Positions 41,529-51,947 of a DNA stretch of 64,000 nt are shown piece by piece; position 1 is the stretch's first letter; each line of letters opens with the position of its first letter. Both the position numbers and the translations under genes were made by a program. The notes under the pieces were generated by a model. That model had not been told where the DNA came from. It made no database searches and was given only the letters and a program-made list of their open reading frames with translations. Source of the stretch: Dryomyza anilis (taxonomy: Eukaryota; Arthropoda; Insecta; Diptera; Dryomyzidae). The stretch spans positions 8,390,501 through 8,454,500 of the forward strand of contig OX638133.1 in the NCBI GenBank assembly GCA_951804985.1, in the 5' to 3' direction.

Positions 41529-42470
41529 TGCTGTCTTGCTGTCCGAATACAGAATAACTTGAGAAATACTGATCAGAATGCGATGAAATTTCGTCTCAAT
41601 ATATTTTAGCCAAAGGTAGGAATTGAGTTTGAAAATGAGCCAAATCGGTCATCGGACACGCCCACCTCCCATACAAGTCACTTTTATATAACTCTTTCGG
41701 AACTAATAACTCGAAAAGTATTCAAGGTACAGTTATGAAATCAAAAATGGGCGTGATCCGCCCACTTTTTTTTCATTATTTCCCGGGTTTTCATAGTGGA
41801 AATTTGATTCGTAAATTATTAAAATCAAATCTATGAAATATTAGCCTTTCAAAATTTTGAATATAGACGTGGTCCGCCCAATTATATTTTTCAATTTTTT
41901 TTTAGTTTTTTAATACTTTTATATAATAATAATATAATAATATAATAGTTTGGCGCTACAGTCCTGTACAGAACTTCGGCCGAGCTCTCACCATTTTGAG
42001 CTGTGCGTGTTATATTTGTACTCAAAGTGGTGGGACATACAGTTTATTGCCGAATCCGAACGGCGGGTGAGAGCTTTCCATAGGCAATGGTTTTACTCTC
42101 GTAGGTTTGCCATTTACTGACGAGAGGTAGCGCGGTATAGAAAAATGTTTCTATGAAAAGATGTTGTTAGCCCCAGTCCAGGCTTGAACCGGGGACCTTT
42201 CGACTCGCAGTCCTACGCACTAACCACTGAGCTACCGCGGCTACAATATACATTTTTTAATTTATGGGGATATGAGACGTAAATTTCTGATATGTGAATA
42301 ATATTCTGAGGGTGGGGAGGTTCAGCATAATTAAAAACTTTAAAATTAAAGTATGCAATTAAATATCCCACATTAATATCCCCACCAAAGGTGTAGGGTA
42401 TTCCATAGTCGGGCCCGACCGACTATAAAAATCCGCCCCATGTGACCGAACTTACCCAACTTTCCCAACT
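41345..42470. mobile_element. mini-me/DINE-like element with (GTCY)n microsatellite, SINE inserted
   Basis: Starts near ACCCTACACCTATGAGG and contains GGTATGGAAAAGTATATATA and a (GTCTGTCC)n-type microsatellite at 41485-41530. CGTGGTCCGCCCA-like segments follow, and it closes near 42395-42430 with GTGTAGGGTATTCC and CCGACTATAAA. The paired TATA-rich and GTCY repeats are the hallmark of dipteran mini-me/DINE-1 (Helentron-related) elements. A SINE-A (41925-42246) is inserted. A related element lies upstream of the other duplicate (48785-49432). Confidence 0.6.
41925..42246 (-). mobile_element. SINE-A, full-length copy
   Basis: The only copy in the window with all parts. On the minus strand: a tRNA-like head from ATTGTAGCCGCGGTAGC with A box (TAGCTCAGTGGTTAG) and B box (GGTTCAAGCCTGG); a first body block (ACCGCGCTACCTCTCG); a second body block (CTCTCACCCGCCG); a third (CCACCACTTTGAGTAC); and an ATT-rich 3' tail (41925-41950). 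About 300 bp plus tail, presumably a Pol III transcript mobilised by a LINE. Confidence 0.85.
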
Positions 42471-43414
42471 CGTTTTTTACTATCATAAATAAAAAATCAA
42501 TTTAAATTAAAAAAAAATGCATTTATATAACAACCTAAAAATCCTGATTGATAAACTGATCGATCAACGCACAGCCTAGGAACATCCTGACGTAGGTATT
42601 TTTTGAACTGAAATTTTAAATAAAAATAGGTCTTTGTGTACTTAAGATAGTCAAAGTCATGAAATTTAGTCCAGTGATGTACATTGTGGTTGTTTATCTT
42701 TTTGACATATGTGAATGGGGTTTGAGAAAGAGGCGCGGCAACTCTTATATAACCAGAACTTTTGAGACGTAAAAATATAGCCAAAGGTGCATATTTAAAA
42801 TTGTAATCCTCACGTAGAATGTGGGCGGGATTGTACAAATGAGACCTACCGTACCGGGATGACACCTACCGTATACCTAAAACTTTAATAATGCTGTAAC
42901 TCCTGACCTATTAAAAGCAGAGTCGTAAAAATTCAAACAAAGATCCATATTAAAAAATGTAATCTTTATGAAGAATGTGGTGGTGATTGCAAAAATTGGC
43001 GTGGCACCTTCCATACATTATTAGCTTTTACAACGCTATAAAATTTTACTATTTCAAACACTCCATTCAATGTGATCGTGAAAAGTGGTCGAAAATGGCG
43101 GCAAGAATTTAAAAGGGAAATATTGTCGAGAATGTATCAATACTTAAAAAACGATATAGTTTTAGTAGTGTTATAAAATACCTAATATCAATTTGAATTA
43201 AGTACTTTGTGACATACATTTAGCGATGTCCGCCTGTCTGTCAAAATCACGATTACAGAAGAACTAGCGGAGTTGGATCAATGAAACTTCTAATTTAGAT
43301 TACTTATATACCTGTGCTGTCTGTTTTTAATGAAAATGGACATGATTGATTCATGTTGACCTCAGATGATCTCACCACTTGTGTTCAAATACCTCATATA
43401 AAACTTACATTTAC
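42471..43414. other. Intergenic, degenerate mini-me-like sequence
   Basis: Contains phrases typical of the element family (GGCGTGGCACCTTCC near 43000, GATGTCCGCCTGTCTGTC near 43225) but no defined ends. No gene seen. Confidence 0.4.
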
Positions 43415-43602
43415 ATTTTTTTTTTTTTGGAATATCTACCAAGTTACAAAGCACTCAGGCAGACTATAGCCATTGTACTGTGAAATTTATTCTCTACGTT
43501 TTTGTGGTTAATATCGCCACGAGTGCCCAAGGCGGGATTCGAAACCGAGACCTTCAGAATGCAAGTCCAACGCTCTACACTCTGGACTGCTGAGGCCGGC
43601 TA
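43415..43602 (-). mobile_element. SINE-B copy
   Basis: Minus-strand copy with head AGCCGGCCTCAGCAGTCC, B box GGTTTCGAATCC (one inserted T) and an A tail (T run 43415-43428). More diverged than the other two copies: several substitutions and a deletion around the B box. Confidence 0.75.
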
Positions 43603-44294
43603 TCTACATCTACAGATGACTTTTTCTTAAGTGAAGTTTTTTGGTAAAATAAATATTAATTTATGCTCATATGGGCATTTCCGGACGGGACAATTCCTAT
43701 GCTTAAAACTTTAATATAAGGAAATAAGGAAAATTAATGAATTTACTTGATTTTTGTGCAAGTAGTATTTTAATAGGATTAAATATCTGCGAAAAATAGA
43801 GATTTCAATACGTTAGATCAAGAAAGATATAAATTAAAAAGTTGTCATTTCGGACGGGACAAAAACGGACATAAATGTCGAGGTTTATATGGAAATTTTA
43901 AAAAGTCAACGAATTTTGAGTAATAATTTTTTTTTTTCAATTATTTTAGAAAATAGCTGAAATTATGTGTTTTATACGTATATTTACACATTATTTCCAA
44001 AGTTTATAGTTTTTTCATAATAAATCACGGAAAATTCTGGACGGGATATTCCGGACGGGACAATGGTTCCGTATAGAAATTATCACTACGATTATTTTTC
44101 GAAAAAATAGTTTTGGCATCGCTGAGACAATTTACTTTATTTTTTATTTATGAACATTATAGTTTTTTTCGTAATAAATCGCAGAATAATTCCGAACGGT
44201 ATGTATAAAAATATGCACTACGATTTTTTAACCAAAAATAATTTTATATCTGATAATATTAATAACACTAGACAACAAATGGAGACCTAATTTA
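43603..44294. other. Intergenic with CGGACGGGACA motif repeats
   Basis: The phrase CGGACGGGACA recurs at about 43681, 43851 and 44050, in otherwise AT-rich sequence. It may be one more decayed repeat. No gene seen. Confidence 0.4.
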
Positions 44295-45605
44295 ATTATC
44301 CACGATCTTAGTATGATTTTCCGATGGATTTCAAGATTCTAATCACTACCTCATACTCAGCGTTTTTCAGTTTTTTCAGATTTTGAGGTATTACGTAATA
44401 CAAATATATTGCAATTTTCGTGTTTTTTTTTTTTTTGGAATATCTACTAAGATCCACAGCACTCAGACAGACTATATCCATTGTACTGTGAAATCCATTC
44501 CCTACAATTTTGTAGTTAATATCACCACGATCGCCCATGCCCAAACCGGGATTCGAACCCGAGACCTTCAGAATGCAAGTCCAGCGCGCTACCTCTGGAC
44601 TGCTGAGGCCGACTGTTTTCCTACATACTTTGGACTCTAACATTTTACAGATTTGAGTTATCGATCCAATTTCTTTTATATTTCTTTGGGAATATTTTAG
44701 CTAAAATTTTAAATAAATTTCATGAAATTCGGATTTATCTGACCGAAGTTATGACCAGTCAAACATAAAAAATATTGATTTTAAGGTATACCTATTATTT
44801 ATTGCATAAGATTTTAAGTTTTCATAATTCAATAAAATTATAAATTACATGTGAAACTAGATCCATAATTCTATGATTCCTCTTACCTTGGTTTTGCAAA
44901 TCACTCTTTAAGTCTTCAGCTTAAATACAAATTCACGCTTACGATTTTTGATTTAAATTTTCTTCTGTGGTGGTCCTTTTAATGAATATAATTTTTATGT
45001 CCATCAATTATTCTTAGAAATTTCAACAAAATCTTAAACCAGTAGAATTTAGCTTTGCATTAATGTATTACTTTCCATGGCTTTGCCCCAGTATCCTACA
45101 ATAGAGTCAAATGATGATCACCTACTTCATATTGATAAAGGTACATTTTTCAATCGAATTTGTGAATTTAACTTTAAGCTGAGGACTTAAAGAGTGATTT
45201 GCAAAAACAAAGTAAGAGGAAGTATAGAATTATAAAACAAGTCTGATATACGATATGTACTTTTATTTAATTATAAAAATCATAGATGTTACGCAACAAA
45301 TAATAGGTGCACCTTAAAATTGATAAATTTTGCGTTTGACTGATCATAACATTGTTCAGACAAATCTGAATTTCATATATCACAATATTAGCTGTAGTAT
45401 TCCCAATGGAATACTAGAGAAATGTGATCGAAAACTCAAATCTATTGAAAGTTATAGACCAAAATATGTAAAAAAACACGAAAATTGTCATATATTTCTT
45501 TTACGCAATCACTCAAACACTTGAGGCAATCTGTAAAAACTGAGTATGAGATAGTGATTAGAATCTTGACGTCCATCGGAAAATCATACTGAGATCGCGG
45601 ATAAT
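44295..45605. mobile_element. Long inverted repeat (~1.1 kb) interrupted by a SINE-B
   Basis: Left arm ATTATCCACGATCTTAGTAT (44295 on) pairs with the right arm ending ATACTGAGATCGCGGATAAT (45605). The match continues inward through CGATGG...CAAGATTCTAATCACTA, TCATACTCAG, GCAATTTTCGTG, AGATTTGAGTT, GTTATGA(C/T)CAGTCAAAC and TTAAGTCCTCAGC-like blocks to a centre near 45000. A SINE-B (44422-44613) splits only the left arm. It lies between the two duplicated esterase genes. No transposase. Confidence 0.8.
44422..44613 (-). mobile_element. SINE-B copy nested in the long inverted repeat
   Basis: Almost identical to 24812-25023: same head, A box, perfect GGTTCGAATCCCGG B box, body and A tail (T run 44422-44436). 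It is absent from the matching position of the other arm, so it inserted after the inverted repeat formed. Confidence 0.85.
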
Positions 45606-46189
45606 TTTTTTGTTGGGCCGTGTAATCATTATTACGAAATAAAAAGTTATGTACGATTCGAATTTTCAAATGTTTTTTAAGGTTTTTGTGAAAAAAAAAC
45701 CTTAGACCGACAATAACTTTATTAATTCTTACTAACTTCATCACAACAAGTATTACAATCTCACTACTTCAAAATTTACCATGTGACCTAACCTACCTTA
45801 CTGCTTTAATTTTGGAGATATAAACATTTTCTATACAGCATTACCACTATAAAAAGATTTAAAAAATACATAATATTTTGCTTGATTTTATTATTATTAT
45901 TTGCACTGTTAGTGTCAATATTTTAATAAATACATAATGTGTTAATAACACCTATTCTGAAGCCCGTCCGATTCCGAGTGACCGCTTTGTATATGATCGT
46001 TGAGCTATTCGAAATTCCAGGTTAGCTGTTTTATGTCAAATCTCAAAATTCCATTTCGCACTTATTCTAAATTCCGTAATTCCGAATTTTGAATTCGATC
46101 TTAGAATAACTAAATCCGAATTCGTATGAAAATATCCGCTACCGTGGGCTTCGCAATAGGAGTGATTATTTACTTCAATGAATTTCATA
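45606..46189. other. 3' flank of esterase duplicate B, homologous to 38515-38934
   Basis: From about 45790 the sequence (TGCTTGATTTTATTATTATTATTTGC, TAATAAATACATAA, TTCGATCTTAGAATAAC) aligns with the 3' flank of duplicate A, showing that the duplicated block extends about 400 bp past the stop codon. Confidence 0.55.
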
Positions 46190-48359
46190 TTATTTCGCTA
46201 AAATGCTCTCCCAAAGTTGCATTCGCAGCAAATTGAAACTATTTTCATTGCCTATTTTATACGTTTCACCATCATTCGAATATGATAAATAATCACAAAT
46301 ACCCTGCGTATTCGACAGGAAATCCGATTTGAGACACGGTTTGACAGTAGATACACTTTTGAGATGACTTAAAAGAAAACATTTATTTATTATAATAAAT
46401 TCGTAAAATTCCAAAACATAAGACAAACCCAGTTTTTGCAAATTCCACATAGTATTCAACTGACAATTTCAAAAGTTCGGCATCTTTAGAGTTTTTATCA
46501 AAATCCGGAAATATTGCGGGTGTTCTAAACAAATAGATGAGATCATCATAATGTATTACGGCACGAGAAGTTGTAGGAATTCCACCGGTATAAACCATCG
46601 CGTAGGTTTGTGGACCTGTGTAGTTAAAAAGGGAGAGATACAGAGGATTCTTTTGCAGATCCGCATAGTTGAGATAGTCTTTGACCGACTTAAAGAATGG
46701 ATAATAAAAACCGAAGTCGCTAAAAAGCTATAAAATAATAACAATAAAAAAATTAATCTTTTAAAAAAACCCATACAAAATGAATATTTGAGTTACCTCC
46801 TTAAAGCCCATTGCTGTCTGATCATTTAACTCATGCGTACCCCCCATATACTCATCTAAAATCATATTAACCGCTTTTTTGGTATTTTCCGATGATATCT
46901 CTTCTAATGCCAACATTTTTGTTATATACTCATCGAAATGCTGATTCAATTCCTCGCGTAATTTTGCATTTTCTACAATATGCAATGTATATGCGGCACC
47001 TTCACCCTCGTTCGAGACCAGTGCCATCATCCATGGCTTATGTTGGAAATTTCCATTTTTCATGCGCTTTTTGGGGTCTTCGGTTATAATAGCTTTCGGA
47101 CAAGTGGCACTTTCAATAACCGGTCGATATACGGTCAACGGATTTAATGACCAAAATCTAAAATGATCGCCAGCATTTAAAAGTACCACAGGGTCTATAG
47201 TGCGCAGTGAATTTGCTAATTCTGCAGAGCTTAGTTGTTCGGCATTCGTAATACCAACGAGTTCGGCAAGTTTGATGGTTTGCTCACGTGGTTTAGATTG
47301 TATATTGACATAGGGCGCAATTCCATTGCCACTACTTATAATAGCACGTTTAAAGAGACCTTTGGCAAATAATATAATTATTTTAAGTATTACGAAAATA
47401 AAAAGTCTATTTGCGTTACCTTCTGTATCATATAACATGTGAAATTGCACCGAACTGCCACCAGAACTATGGCCTACAATGGTAATAGCATCTGGGTCAC
47501 CGCCAAATGCTGCTATATGTTGATGCACCCATTTGAGTGCCATTTTTTGATCTTTCAGACCAAAATTTCCTCTCATTGCCTCATCTCCCGTGGACAGAAA
47601 ACCAAAAGGTCCCAGTCGATAGGCTATTGTTACAACAATTACCTCTGCCGTATCCATGAAATATTCAGGACCCAATATGGTGGGGTGTGCAGAACCACTA
47701 AATAGGCCGCCACCATGAATATAGAAAATGACCGGCAAGCGTTCTTGAGCAGGGTTCTTTAAAAGAAAAAGTTTATAAAATATGATGTTTTGTAATACCC
47801 TCAGTTTCTAATTTCTTATAAACCATTTTAATGTTTTTGTGGAATTTGATATATATTTTATGACTCAAAAAATATACTTTTAACACAATTTAGTCGAGTT
47901 TGGAATATTAAAACTTTGAAGAACCTCTGAGTGTTTTATCAACTTACCAGTGGTCGATATAAATTCAAGTAGAGACAATCCTCCTCACCATCTAAGGGCC
48001 AGCTGGGTACTATATAGTTCTTTTGTATGCAGGCAGGTTTTGCTTTAGTTGCATCCAAAACATAAGTATCGTGCCATGCGGGAAATGGTTCCGGATTCTG
48101 TAAAGTGCATAAATTATTATTTAGTATTTATATAACTTAAATTTACCTTAAATCTGAGTTCAGCTACAGGTGGCTTTGCAAATGGTATACCCAAAAATGC
48201 CTCAAACTGATCCGTATGATAACCTGGCATAGTGGTGCCCTGCAAACAACCCAAATCCGGCACACAAACTTGGACATCTGCCAATGTCTGCATGGGTCCT
48301 TCTAGAAGCAACTTCAGCAATACTATTACTAAAAATTTCCACAACATTTTTGGTCTCAT
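46190..48359 (-). CDS. Jhedup: Juvenile-hormone-esterase-like carboxylesterase, duplicate B (six exons, 579 aa)
   Basis: Tandem copy of the gene at 38935-41103 with identical exon lengths and phases: 48147-48359, 47948-48097, 47420-47756, 46797-47359, 46429-46727, 46190-46367 (1740 nt, GT-AG throughout). ATG at 48357-48359 starts the same signal peptide. The oxyanion loop is the standard HGGG (136-138). The nucleophile elbow is GHSSG: Ser218 is present, but the next residue, normally Ala (an oxyanion-hole NH donor, acetylcholinesterase Ala201 equivalent), is Ser219. Glu353 and His480 (AVIHYDD) are present. Introns and both flanks align with duplicate A, so the duplication is recent or kept alike by gene conversion. 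The TATA box is at 48401-48408. It is probably an active secreted esterase; juvenile hormone as substrate is uncertain given the loss of GQSAG. Confidence 0.85.
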
Positions 48360-48400
48360 TTTAGTTACTAACTGATAGTCTTACTATGGATGTAATACGT

Positions 48401-48408
48401 CTTTTATA
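48401..48408 (-). promoter_or_regulatory. TATA box of esterase duplicate B
   Basis: TATAAAAG on the minus strand with TCAGTT initiator at 48370-48375, spacing identical to duplicate A. The ATG follows the predicted +1 by about 14 nt. Confidence 0.65.
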
Positions 48409-48784
48409 CTTAGTAAAATGTACACTTTTTGCTTAAGATGATCTGACAACTTTTCAATATTGTTTCGCTACTCTTATTAACTAACTTTGCAATATGTAAT
48501 TTAGGCTGTAATGTGTAATTTAACGATTATCTTAATGTATATGATTTTCAACGTTTAGCGTAGTTTAATTAGTTATTTTATGTCAGCAAATAAGTAATCA
48601 TTCAAATCGTTTATTTTTGTCTAACTAATAGTTGTCTTTGACGGTAACATTTTTTAGTTATTGTTCGTTTAGAATAATTATATTTTTTTTAGTTTCGTAA
48701 ATAAAAACCAGTTGGGAAGGTTAGTTCACATGGCAAATTTTAAAGTAGGTGTTATTATGATAGTTAGGATTATCAAAATTATAG

Positions 48785-49432
48785 TCCGTCTAAGCCGACT
48801 ATAAATACCCTACACATATGTGTGGTTACCAGTCAAAGTGGTATATAGGTCGCAAGGGTATACGAATCCTGAAAATAACTACAAACTTTCAATCGCTGAA
48901 GAATTTCCATTCATTTGATACCCATATTTAAAAATGGGTAGGTGTACCGAATTTCGATTTTTTTTTTTAACCACAAGTCGTTTCGCCAGATAACATTATT
49001 TTCATGTATTTGAGCATGAGTCAATATGTATTTGACCAAAAAAAGTTTACCTAAGCACGTATACAGTAATATTGATCTGTAGATATTCATTTTATATGTG
49101 GTATTTGAACATAAGTGGTCGGTTCTCAGGTCACAATAGACCGATCATGCCAATTTTCTTGTTCAGACAGCTTAGATATATAAGTAATCTAAATCTATTG
49201 TTCTATCTCTTCTACTTTTTCTGTAATCGTGATTTCAACAGACAGACAGAGGGATAGACAGACAGACGGGCAGACAGACAGACGGACATCGTTAAATCGA
49301 CTCAGGAGGTCATGCTGATCAAGAATATATATACTTTTCCATACCGGAGATGCTTCCTTATGGGTATTACAAACGGCGTACCAAACTGAATATACCCTTT
49401 CACTCTTAGTGTAGGGTATAAAAAAATATTTA
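48785..49432. mobile_element. mini-me/DINE-like element, second copy
   Basis: Bounded by CCGACTATAAATACCCTACAC at the left and GTGTAGGGTATAAAA at the right. It contains the (GACAGACG)n microsatellite (49237-49290) and TATATATACTTTTCCATACC, the inverse of motifs in 41345-42470. Confidence 0.6.
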
Positions 49433-51947
49433 AATTTCTAAATATGCAATTGTATAAAAATCTAGTAATAGTATTATTTACCCTATATATAGGGTAAAGT
49501 TACCGATAGTGGAAGGTGGCGGGCCGATTTGCATGCGTTATTATTGTTGTATTGTATTTCTGATTTTTCATATTTTAGATTTGTGTGGGGTCATTAGGAT
49601 ACCGAATGTCATATATTAGTGCTTGTCCGTCATTCATCCACGCACGGATATGGCTGTGTTTCTTAGACTGTTTCTTCACATTAGACATTTCAAAGCGAGA
49701 AAAGTTCAACCCCTAAAAATGTGGAGAATTTTCAGTGAATCCGGGTATGGGACATGGAAATGGAAATGAAAGACGTAATTTCAATTCGATATTATAATTG
49801 TCGATATGGGTACCAAACTTTAAGGTCCCGGCGCGTACATTTCCCATATTCGGATTCGCAGAAAATTTTCAACATCGATTTTCACATTTAACCCAGTATG
49901 CCATTCGTTTCGATATCGTTACGAGATCAATTCGAGTCGTTGGAGAAATCACACGATATCGGATCCGTTCTCGTAACGATATCAAGCGTAAAATTGGACA
50001 TATTGGAGTTTTCTCGATACGAGAAATGTTTCGAAATCGAAGACAAAAATGATCAAAGTTCCAGATTGCTGCGAAAAATATTGCGATATCGATTTGATAA
50101 ATGTTTAATTATCGTATCTTGACAAAGTATTTGAATGTACGAACATTTTTGTAAAATTAGAACCGAGAAAGCAGCGAAATCGAACTTTTTTATCGAAGTT
50201 ATTCGAGTAAGCTTCGAAGTATCGAAGGTCTCTGAGACATGGCAGACAGGGAATAGATTGACCTTTTCAATCAAATTCTATAAAAACAAAATTGATACAA
50301 AGCCATTGCCAGTCTAGTGATCCCATTTATTCTATGCACATCGGTTTTGGAAAATTGTGAGTAATCTATTCATTTATAGGGTAGTTCTTTCTAGCATAAC
50401 GATACCTTCCAGACAGAACATCGTAACCAACATTTTGGGCATTTTTTTTATTGCAGTTTTGGAAACCTATGAGTATACGTGTTATTTCCCTGTTGCCGTT
50501 GACCGAAATTCTGAATACCAAACCGTTTGTGTATAGACGATCTACCTAAGCATCGTAAGTAGTACAATTGAAATTTTTTTCGAAATAAATTAGAACAGGC
50601 AAAACATCGTAACTACATTTTTTTTTCAAATAGTTCAGCATGTAATGGATATTTTGGAAATTGGGTCACACTATTATTAGCTCATTTAAAGGATATTTTA
50701 CGAATTATTGAACTACTCGATTTTGAGAGTTTATTTTGCCTCCTGTGAAATTTGCTTTTTGTTGATTACGATCTTTTGACTGTAAGGAATCGATATCCTG
50801 CTAGATTTAACAATTGTATTTAAGTTATTTGACCTTTCAAACACAAAAATAGGTTTAACCGCCTCTGGTTTACAATTTTGGGAGTTCTGGGTAAGAAAAG
50901 ATACCCTGTAGAAATTTATCCTATTAGATTTGATATGATCTTGGTCAAAGTATTATGGTTTTGTAACAGACTGTACTATGACAATGACAATATGCCATGA
51001 TCAGTTGCATACCACGTCCCGAGAACAATATATGCTAGGGTATTATCCATTATCGATTTGAATTTATTTTGACAATGAAAATGTGAAAGAAATATGTTTA
51101 GATCGCAATATTTTCTATAACTTGGTAAAATTTGCTTCGATCATTAAGATTGATATCTTTTTTAATGCAGTATCGATTAAAGTTTTATCGTTTAATACAA
51201 ATAAAACAATTCATAAAATTTTAGTCAAACTTGATAAAATATAATAAAATATTAAAAATTGATATTGTCGGAGGATTTCGTGTTTTTTAACCTTGGGAAA
51301 TAGTTTAAAATGTTGATTGACAGACTCGTTGTTTTCGTTTCAAATGACTTGTATTACAATTAAATACAATTAGAGCTACTTGGGTTTGAGCCTTAATATC
51401 AGTTTTTAGGATATATAAACAATTCTTAGGACAACATTTTATAAAAACAATGTTCATGTTGTATGATAATTTTCAATCCAATGAAAAGTTGTTTAAAATT
51501 TTAATAAAAAATCTATAAGTAAATGAAAAACAAATTAATTATAATTTTTATTTAATTTTATTTTGTCTTCGAGTGTGCCAAAAAATGATGGTCTTATAAA
51601 TAAAATAAGTTTTCAAACAATTACTTTTAAACATTAATGAAATATGAAGAGAAAAAAAACAAATAAAAGATTTAAATACAACTTAAAAACTATGTACATT
51701 TTATTTAATGGTAGTTGTTATGTATATAATTTAAACTATGACTTATAAAATAGACTAATATTTGAATATTTGTGGATTTAAGTACACTTGAGATACAAAA
51801 CAATTATGCATTTTATTTTTTTAATGAAATTAGCAACAAATAAAATAAATGAAATAAATTAAAATTTGAAGCAATGGTTTAATGCGTTGTTACTATTATA
51901 GGAACTTTAATTCTATATTGATAGATATTACTAAAATTAGTGACATC
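49433..51947. other. Intergenic and Asph 3' flank, nothing recognised
   Basis: 2.5 kb of AT-rich sequence. 49880-50240 is rich in GATATCG/TTCGAA words, without an ordered repeat. An AATAAA on the minus strand (51812-51817) could serve the Asph long transcript. Confidence 0.4.
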
